A stretch of DNA of 6,455 bases, taken from the NCBI GenBank assembly GCA_022702085.1, contig JAKONF010000110.1:1-6455 (forward strand). The letters are read 5' to 3'. The position numbers and the translations under genes are program-made. Shown in pieces: positions 1 through 5,054 of the stretch. Position 1 is the stretch's first letter. Each line of letters begins with the position of its first letter. The notes beneath the pieces were generated by a model, which was not told the DNA's origin, did no database searches, and saw only the letters and a program-made list of their open reading frames with translations. This stretch comes from Rickettsiaceae bacterium. GTDB lineage: Bacteria; Pseudomonadota; Alphaproteobacteria; Rickettsiales; Rickettsiaceae.

Positions 1-2075
1 CGTTTAGGCTTTATCTTGCTATCTTTTGAAACCTCACCAGCTTGCAAATATAGCCCATATGGTCCTTTTTTTAGGTAAATATCTTGTCCTAGTTCATCTT
101 GGCCAATTATCTTATTATCAAGCTCAGGATTATCAGCATCAACATTATCGCCAATGCCTGTTCCGGCTGCTAAAATTGGTTTCTTATAGTCACATGTTGG
201 ATAGTTACTACAGCCTAAAAAGGCACCGAATTTACCTAATTTAAGACTAAGTTTACCTTCCTTGCATGCTATGCAGGTTTTGGTTTTATCTTGATCTTCT
301 TTGGCACCGAAAAGGTGATAATCTAGTTTTTCTTCCACGTAATTTATTACATCAGTGATTTTTTGTGTTCCTACTTGAGTAATATTTTGATGAAAATCAT
401 GCCAGAAATTACTAAGTAATGTCCGCCACTCAAGTGAACCTTCGGCTATATTATCTAATTCAGTTTCTAATTTAGCTGTAAAATCATATTGTACATATTT
501 TTCAAAAAAACCTGTTAAAAAAATGGTAAGTAATCTACCAAGTTCATGAGGAAAGAATCTTTTCTTGTCTAAAAACACATATTTACGATCTTGGAGTACT
601 GACAATATAGTAGCGTAAGTAGACGGCCGGCCAATACCTAACTCCTCTAATTTTTTTACTAAACTTGCTTCGGAATATCTTGGTGGTGGTTCAGTGAAAT
701 GTTGTAATGGCTCAATCTTTAAAGTTTTGAGTGATTCATTTTCAGTAAGAATTGGCAAAATTTTACTCTCAGCTTCTTTTTCGTCGTCTTGGCCTTCTTT
801 GTATATTTTGTAATATCCTTCAAAGGTGATAACTGAGCCAACGGCACGGGCACCAAAATTTTCTGAAGCTATATGAGCAATCACTAAATCAACTACGACG
901 CTCTCCATTTGGCTAGCAAGAGTACGCTTCCAAATCAGGTCATATAAACTATAAAAATCTTTTTCTAATTTATGTTTTATCTTGTCAGGTAAAAGAGCAA
1001 AATTAGTCGGCCTGATTGCTTCATGAGCTTCTTGAGCGTTTTTAACTTTAGATTTATAAATTCTATTAGTAGAGGGTAAATATTTATCACCATAAATTTT
1101 TTGAATAGAATTTCTAATTTCAGTGATTGCCTCAGCAGATATATAAACTCCATCGGTACGCATGTAAGTAATCAGACCTGCTGTATCACCGTCAATCTCA
1201 ATACCTTCATAAAGCTTTTGAGCGATTTGCATAGTCTTTTTAGCACTAAAACCAAGTTTACGAGCTGCTTCTTGTTGCAGTGATGAAGTAATAAATGGTG
1301 CTGGAGGATTACGTTTTTGTTGTTTTTTTTCTATTTTTTCTATTTTGAACTGTTCATATTTTATTTTATCAACTAGTTCAGTTGCTTGAGTTTCATTAGT
1401 AATAGAAAATTTTTCTAATTTCTCACCAAAAGCTTGGGTAAGTTTAGCGTTAAATTTTTCATTTTTACTATTACTAAGTAATAGATTGATATCCCAATAT
1501 TCTTGGGTTTTAAAACGCTCAATCTCATCCTCGCGTTCACATATTGAACGCAGTGCCACTGACTGAACGCGTCCTGCAGATTTGCATCCTGGTAACTTAC
1601 GCCATAATACAGGAGATAGGGTAAAACCTACTAAATAGTCTAGTGCTCTTCTAGCTTGTTGAGCGTTAACTAAATGTTGATCAATACTTCTAGGATTGGC
1701 AATAGCATTTAGTACTGATTTTTTAGTAATTTCATTAAAAGCAATTCTGCAAAAAACATCTTCAGACTTTATAATTTTTTTCTCTTTCAGAATCTCAACA
1801 ATATGCCAAGAGATAGATTCTCCTTCACGGTCTGGATCAGTTGCTAGAAATATTTTTTTAGCTCTTTTAGCTTCTTTAGCAATTAAATTAACATATTTCT
1901 CAGCTTTTTCTGGAATTTCATATTTAAGTTTAAATCCTTCTTCTGGCAGTACTGAACCATTTTTGGATGGCAGATCTCTAACATGGCCAAAAGAGGCAAT
2001 AACAGTATAATCACTGCCTAAATATTTATTAATAGTCTTAGCCTTTGCAGGCGATTCAACAATTACGAGTTTCAT
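1..2075 (-). CDS. topA: DNA topoisomerase I (type IA), 3' end cut by window edge
   Basis: Relaxes negatively supercoiled DNA by cutting one strand through a covalent tyrosine link, keeping supercoiling in balance behind RNA polymerase and replication forks. The frame is open from the ATG at 2073-2075 to the window edge, giving 691 residues. The Toprim domain opens with VIVESPAKAK (catalytic Glu7) and holds DPDREGE at residues 80-86, the Mg-binding acidic triad. The active-site tyrosine is Tyr304 in LITYMRTDG (codon 1164-1166). GIGRPSTYA lies near 612-638. A four-cysteine zinc ribbon follows (Cys601, Cys604, Cys622, Cys628), then a topoisomerase C-terminal repeat with KKGPYGLYLQ. Rickettsial TopA is, from memory, about 775 residues, so roughly 80 are probably missing. 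The start lies 7 bases after the dprA stop, with no clear Shine-Dalgarno sequence, so translation is probably coupled to dprA. No frameshift or internal stop was found. Identity is very sure. Confidence 0.97.
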   Translation of the reverse strand, partial: MKLVIVESPAKAKTINKYLGSDYTVIASFGHVRDLPSKNGSVLPEEGFKLKYEIPEKAEKYVNLIAKEAKRAKKIFLATDPDREGESISWHIVEILKEKKIIKSEDVFCRIAFNEITKKSVLNAIANPRSIDQHLVNAQQARRALDYLVGFTLSPVLWRKLPGCKSAGRVQSVALRSICEREDEIERFKTQEYWDINLLLSNSKNEKFNAKLTQAFGEKLEKFSITNETQATELVDKIKYEQFKIEKIEKKQQKRNPPAPFITSSLQQEAARKLGFSAKKTMQIAQKLYEGIEIDGDTAGLITYMRTDGVYISAEAITEIRNSIQKIYGDKYLPSTNRIYKSKVKNAQEAHEAIRPTNFALLPDKIKHKLEKDFYSLYDLIWKRTLASQMESVVVDLVIAHIASENFGARAVGSVITFEGYYKIYKEGQDDEKEAESKILPILTENESLKTLKIEPLQHFTEPPPRYSEASLVKKLEELGIGRPSTYATILSVLQDRKYVFLDKKRFFPHELGRLLTIFLTGFFEKYVQYDFTAKLETELDNIAEGSLEWRTLLSNFWHDFHQNITQVGTQKITDVINYVEEKLDYHLFGAKEDQDKTKTCIACKEGKLSLKLGKFGAFLGCSNYPTCDYKKPILAAGTGIGDNVDADNPELDNKIIGQDELGQDIYLKKGPYGLYLQAGEVSKDSKIKPK

Positions 2076-2082
2076 ATAGATT

Positions 2083-3225
2083 TTAAAAAATTAAAGAAAA
2101 TCTGTTTCCAGGATGACGAGCGATTTTTCCAGCAAGCTCAAGTTCAAGTAATATAATATATACTATTTGTAAAGAAAAGTCAGTAGCTTTTAGTAAATCA
2201 TCAAATTCAATAGGAGTAATTGATAACAAATTCAAAATTTCTTGACGCATAGCAAGGTTGATTTGATTTTGAGCACCGTTTTCTATGGCTTTAAAATCAT
2301 CTTTTGTTGAATCAAATAACGATTGTTTTAAAACATTATAATTTGGTAAATTATGAATAATATCTTCATAAGATTCAAGTAGATACGCTCCTTGTTTTAT
2401 CAGCTTATTCGTGCCTTGAGCTCTTGGATCCAAAGGAAAACCGGGTACTGCAAAAATTTCTCTATTTTGTTCCAGTGCAAATTTTGCTGTAATTAGGGAG
2501 CCAGATTTAAGATTCGCTTCAACTATCACTGTAGCTAAAGATAAGCCTGAAATTATTCTATTGCGCTGAGGAAAATGTTGCGCTAGAGGACTAGTACCTA
2601 CTGGAAGTTCAGCTACAATCAAACCCTCTTCAGCAATTTTATGATATAAAAGGTGATTCTCTTGAGGATATATGTTATCGATACCACCAGCAATCACCGC
2701 AATTGTTTTACTAGTATCTGCTACGTGCGCGGCGGTGTCTATGCCCCTGGCAAGCCCTGAAACTATATTATAACCAAATTCTGTTAGTTTTTTTGCTATA
2801 TTGGAGGTAAAAGACCTGCCATTGATTGAAGCATTTCTTGAGCCTACAATTGCTATGCTATTTGGATCAGATAAAAGTTTGATATTACCCTTATAACTTA
2901 ATATTGGTGGATAGTCATTAATTTGAGATAATAAATATGAGTAATTATTTGAATTGTAAGCAACCAAATGAGCATTGTTTTTTGTTAGTAATTCAAGCTC
3001 TCTATCAACTGCTTCTTGCGAATATATTTTAATAGGTTTAGAACGTCCACCACGCAAAGAAAAATCTTCAATATTATCCAAAGCATTTTTTGCGTTACCA
3101 AATAGTTTGATCAATGCAAAAAATGTTCTGTTACCAATATTCTCACTTCTAATCAATCTCAAGATATTTAAAACCTCTTGATTTAATTGTGGTTTTTTAT
3201 CTCCTAAAAAAAATTCTTTAAGCAT
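2083..3225 (-). CDS. dprA: DNA-processing protein DprA (Smf)
   Basis: DprA binds incoming single-stranded DNA in the cytoplasm during natural transformation and loads RecA onto it. The 380 residues show the family order. A helical N-terminal region (about 15-55) may be the SAM/HhH-like domain. A Rossmann-type core follows: IAIVGSRNAS (124-133), SGLARGIDTAAH (156-167), GGIDNIYPQEN (180-190), FPQRNRIISGLS (218-229), SGSLITA (241-247) and GTNKLI (271-276). A C-terminal winged-helix domain (about 326-380) completes the long form of the protein. All core motifs are intact. It starts 21 bases after the peroxiredoxin stop and ends 7 bases before topA, so it is probably co-transcribed with both. No Shine-Dalgarno sequence is visible before the ATG at 3223-3225, but no better start is apparent. 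Whether the host is competent cannot be told from this gene alone. DprA is also widespread in species not known to transform. Confidence 0.96.
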   Translation of the reverse strand: MLKEFFLGDKKPQLNQEVLNILRLIRSENIGNRTFFALIKLFGNAKNALDNIEDFSLRGGRSKPIKIYSQEAVDRELELLTKNNAHLVAYNSNNYSYLLSQINDYPPILSYKGNIKLLSDPNSIAIVGSRNASINGRSFTSNIAKKLTEFGYNIVSGLARGIDTAAHVADTSKTIAVIAGGIDNIYPQENHLLYHKIAEEGLIVAELPVGTSPLAQHFPQRNRIISGLSLATVIVEANLKSGSLITAKFALEQNREIFAVPGFPLDPRAQGTNKLIKQGAYLLESYEDIIHNLPNYNVLKQSLFDSTKDDFKAIENGAQNQINLAMRQEILNLLSITPIEFDDLLKATDFSLQIVYIILLELELAGKIARHPGNRFSLIF

Positions 3226-3236
3226 GGAATATTTAA

Positions 3237-3242
3237 ATTATA
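3237..3242 (-). promoter_or_regulatory. Perfect -10-like TATAAT just before dprA
   Basis: On the minus strand TATAAT lies 11 bases upstream of the dprA ATG, in the short gap after the peroxiredoxin gene. No recognisable -35 hexamer sits 16-18 bases further upstream. A promoter here would start transcription within a few bases of the ATG, giving an almost leaderless dprA mRNA. In DNA this AT-rich the match may be chance. Confidence 0.2.
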
Positions 3243-3246
3243 ACAA

Positions 3247-3861
3247 TTATATCTTATTAGCATTTGCAGCTAGAAATTTCTTAACGCCCTCATGATTTGC
3301 AGACATTGCTTCAAAACCTTTATGCCAGCCAGCTGGACAAACTTCGCCGTGTTCATTGTGATGGTGTATTGCGTCAACAGTGCGCAAAGTCTCGGCTACA
3401 TTTCTACCCAAAGGTAAGTCGTTAACTAAAGAATGTCTTAAAGTAAAATGGGTATCAATAATGAAAGTTCCCCTCATACTGATGCCATCGTCATTAAGAA
3501 CATTGTACATTTTAGATATATCTTTTTTAATGTCAGATACTATAGGGAATTGAATATCTCCGATACCACCATCGCGAGTTGAAGTATTTTTCCAGGCTAA
3601 ATGGCAAAAATGAGAATCCACGCTTACAGCAACAATTCTAGTATTTTTGTTAGCAAATTCATTGAGGCGATTATTGAATGATAAAATTTCAGAAGGACAT
3701 ACAAATGTAAAATCCAAAGGATAAAAAAACACCACGCACAAATGTCCTTTAGCATATTGCTTTAGGTTAAATTCATGTTCGATTGAATTATCAGGCATAA
3801 TTGCCTTAGCCGTAAAATCTGGTGCTGCTCTTCCAACAAATATTGGCAATTGTTCTAACAT
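3247..3861 (-). CDS. Typical 2-Cys peroxiredoxin (AhpC/TSA family)
   Basis: A cytoplasmic thiol peroxidase that reduces hydrogen peroxide and organic hydroperoxides, normally recycled by thioredoxin or a similar reductant. The 204 residues carry the peroxidatic site FYPLDFTFVCPSE, with Pro48, Thr52 and Cys55, and the active-site arginine Arg130 in the segment MRGTFIID. The resolving cysteine is Cys175 in GEVCPAGW, so both catalytic cysteines of the typical 2-Cys (Prx1/AhpC) class are present. GGIG at 98-101 replaces the GGLG loop of overoxidation-sensitive enzymes. The C-terminal tail ends ANANKI without the YF motif, so I infer an enzyme that resists overoxidation. Two further cysteines, Cys42 and Cys86, have no assigned role. 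A strong ribosome binding site precedes it. It is the first gene of a tight run with dprA and topA, and a promoter probably lies in the 161-base gap upstream. The sequence does not settle whether the symbol should be ahpC, tsa or another. Confidence 0.96.
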   Translation of the reverse strand: MLEQLPIFVGRAAPDFTAKAIMPDNSIEHEFNLKQYAKGHLCVVFFYPLDFTFVCPSEILSFNNRLNEFANKNTRIVAVSVDSHFCHLAWKNTSTRDGGIGDIQFPIVSDIKKDISKMYNVLNDDGISMRGTFIIDTHFTLRHSLVNDLPLGRNVAETLRTVDAIHHHNEHGEVCPAGWHKGFEAMSANHEGVKKFLAANANKI

Positions 3862-3865
3862 CTCT

Positions 3866-3871
3866 TCCTCT
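3866..3871 (-). promoter_or_regulatory. Shine-Dalgarno site of the peroxiredoxin gene
   Basis: AGAGGA on the minus strand lies 4 bases before the ATG at 3859-3861. It is the best ribosome binding site in the peroxiredoxin-dprA-topA run and supports this start. It also suggests that the peroxiredoxin is the most strongly translated of the three. Confidence 0.7.
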
Positions 3872-3894
3872 ATATAAACTTGTAGATCATTAAC

Positions 3895-3917
3895 TCTAAA
3901 AATATCGATTTTTTAGA
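3895..3917 (-). repeat. AT-rich inverted repeat in the peroxiredoxin leader
   Basis: TCTAAAAA (3895-3902) pairs perfectly with TTTTTAGA (3910-3917) across a 7-base loop, an 8-bp stem with one G:C pair. It would fold in the 5' untranslated RNA about 35 bases before the peroxiredoxin start if transcription begins upstream. It lacks a GC-rich stem, so I do not call it a terminator. Chance is a real alternative in this AT-rich spacer. Confidence 0.3.
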
Positions 3918-3922
3918 AATTA

Positions 3923-3971
3923 GTTATAGATAATAGCTTCATTACAAAGTAAAAGCAATTAAGAACGTCAA
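3923..3971 (-). promoter_or_regulatory. Candidate sigma-70-type promoter region for peroxiredoxin-dprA-topA
   Basis: On the minus strand TTGACG (3966-3971, 5 of 6 to the -35 consensus) is followed after 19 bases by TGTAAT (3941-3946, 5 of 6 to the -10 consensus). Two further -10-like hexamers lie downstream: TATTAT (3930-3935) and TATAAC (3923-3928). The spacing of the best pair is slightly long, so the exact element is uncertain. The position, in the only sizeable gap upstream of the gene run, is what a promoter would require. Confidence 0.35.
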
Positions 3972-4022
3972 TTATAGATTTAAAAATATCATATCTAAAT
4001 AATTAAAGTTCAGGAATCTACC

Positions 4023-4661
4023 TTAAATATTAGATCTTAATCTAGCTATAATATTTTGACCTTTATAATGAGTTCTTGGTCCATTATTACGAGATTTAGT
4101 TTTGCCAAAATCATTCCAGCTATAGCTCAATTCACCAATTATTGTATCGGTGACTGTCCTATGAATTCCTATAACAAATGAATAAGAGAAATTATTAGCT
4201 TGTTTAGTTGATCCTGATGTTGTCTTCAAAATTTCACCGGTAGCAGAAGAAATTTGATAACTGTATTTTTGTTTTACCGTGGCTATTCCTACTCCTAAGC
4301 CAATAAAAGGTTTAACAGACTTGATGTCACTGAAAGGATCAACGTAAACATTGACCATTAAACTATTGATATCAGCTTTTAATTTACCGCTTAGTTTATT
4401 AGGCTTGTTTTGAATTAGAGTGGATGCTTTATGTTCAGGAGTAAAATAATGAGTTAGGGTTAGATCAGTACGAAAGTTATCTGACATGTTGTGACCAATA
4501 CCGATTTCAGCTAAGCTAGCCGTTTTTGATTTATAAGTTTGAACGCGTCCCTTGTGTTTAGACATCATATTAACTCCGCCTCCAGCTTTAATATAAAAAC
4601 TATCGGCTTGCGTAGTCAAAGAGATTGCTAATGCAATAGTAGTGAGTAATGTTCTTTTCAT
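4023..4661 (-). CDS. Small outer-membrane beta-barrel protein (OmpX/Adr/Omp25-like fold)
   Basis: Probably an outer-membrane protein facing the host environment; no specific function can be assigned. The 212 residues begin with a signal peptide (Lys2-Arg3, hydrophobic core about 4-15, likely cleavage after Ala19 in TTQA). The mature part alternates polar and apolar residues in about eight segments, including FYIKAGGGV, ASLAEIGIG, FRTDLTLTHYF, NSLMVNVYVDP, VKPFIGLGVGIA, FSYSFVIGI, IIGELSYSWNDFG and NIIARLRSNI. That pattern fits an eight-stranded barrel. The glycine-rich PFIGLGVGIA strand is typical of the porin/opacity-like family. Rickettsial adhesins Adr1 and Adr2 have this general build, but I cannot claim orthology. 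The last residue is Ile and not the usual Phe of the outer-membrane assembly signal. An AAGGA ribosome binding site supports the start. It lies 52 bases after the TatB-like gene and could be read through from it or have its own promoter. Confidence 0.85.
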   Translation of the reverse strand: MKRTLLTTIALAISLTTQADSFYIKAGGGVNMMSKHKGRVQTYKSKTASLAEIGIGHNMSDNFRTDLTLTHYFTPEHKASTLIQNKPNKLSGKLKADINSLMVNVYVDPFSDIKSVKPFIGLGVGIATVKQKYSYQISSATGEILKTTSGSTKQANNFSYSFVIGIHRTVTDTIIGELSYSWNDFGKTKSRNNGPRTHYKGQNIIARLRSNI

Positions 4662-4670
4662 AAATTATTA

Positions 4671-4675
4671 TCCTT
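4671..4675 (-). promoter_or_regulatory. Shine-Dalgarno site of the beta-barrel gene
   Basis: AAGGA on the minus strand lies 9 bases before the ATG at 4659-4661. Together with the signal peptide that begins at this ATG, it fixes the start of the outer-membrane protein. Confidence 0.65.
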
Positions 4676-4689
4676 ACATTCATATGTTA

Positions 4690-4720
4690 TAAATAATTTT
4701 TAATTATGCTAAATTATTTA
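4690..4720 (-). repeat. Perfect 10-bp AT-only inverted repeat at the end of the TatB-like gene
   Basis: TAAATAATTT (4690-4699) pairs with AAATTATTTA (4711-4720) across an 11-base loop, and the stop codon of the TatB-like gene lies inside one arm. An RNA hairpin here could mark a partial transcript end between that gene and the beta-barrel gene, or protect the 3' end. It has no G:C pair and no clear U-run after it, so it is not a standard intrinsic terminator and may reflect base composition. Confidence 0.3.
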
Positions 4721-5037
4721 AGCAAGCTATTTTTCGTTATCTCTAGATATTTCTTCCTGATAGGATCAAGTTCATAACTACCATTATATTTACCTTCAAT
4801 TTGGATGATTCGCTCTAGGTAAAAATTTATCTCACTAAGTTTATTTTCGATGTTTATTGTTTTTTCTTGCGTTTTCGTAATGTTAAATTGATCACTAAAA
4901 TAATGAAGTATTTCTTGTTTCAGTTTAGCTAAAAATGAAGATAAATTTCTAGCTTTGTTGATAATTATTGGTAAATCAGTGGGCTTCATCACTAAGACTG
5001 CTACTAATATTATTACAAATAGTTCTCCTAGTGACAT
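4714..5037 (-). CDS. TatA/TatB-like twin-arginine translocase subunit, probable TatB
   Basis: Probably a subunit of the Tat system, which exports folded proteins across the inner membrane; TatB works with TatC in recognising the twin-arginine signal. The 107 residues have the family layout: a very short N-terminus with Glu5 before a single membrane span (about 6-17, FVIILVAVLVM), a Lys18-Pro19 hinge followed by DLP, then an amphipathic helix (about 23-45) and a charged helical tail. The Glu before the span is TatB-like, since TatA usually has a Gln there. The hinge glycine of the usual GP motif is replaced by Lys18, which is unusual. It starts 17 bases after ettA. An AGAAGGA site at 5050-5056 overlaps the ettA stop, though its 12-base spacing to the ATG is long. 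Co-transcription with ettA is likely. No tatC or second tatA is visible here, so the symbol is left empty. Confidence 0.7.
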   Translation of the reverse strand: MSLGELFVIILVAVLVMKPTDLPIIINKARNLSSFLAKLKQEILHYFSDQFNITKTQEKTINIENKLSEINFYLERIIQIEGKYNGSYELDPIRKKYLEITKNSLLK

Positions 5038-5054
5038 ATTTTTGATTTATCCTT

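Noticed and set aside
1696..2010. A 104-codon plus-strand frame inside topA
   Set aside because: It is antisense to the conserved Toprim domain of topA and shows no recognisable motif. Long antisense frames are expected opposite such genes.
3971..4003. Imperfect hairpin after the beta-barrel gene as its transcription terminator
   Set aside because: The arms match over 9 pairs only with a 2-base bulge, the stem is almost all A:T, the loop is 13 bases, and no U-run follows on the minus strand.
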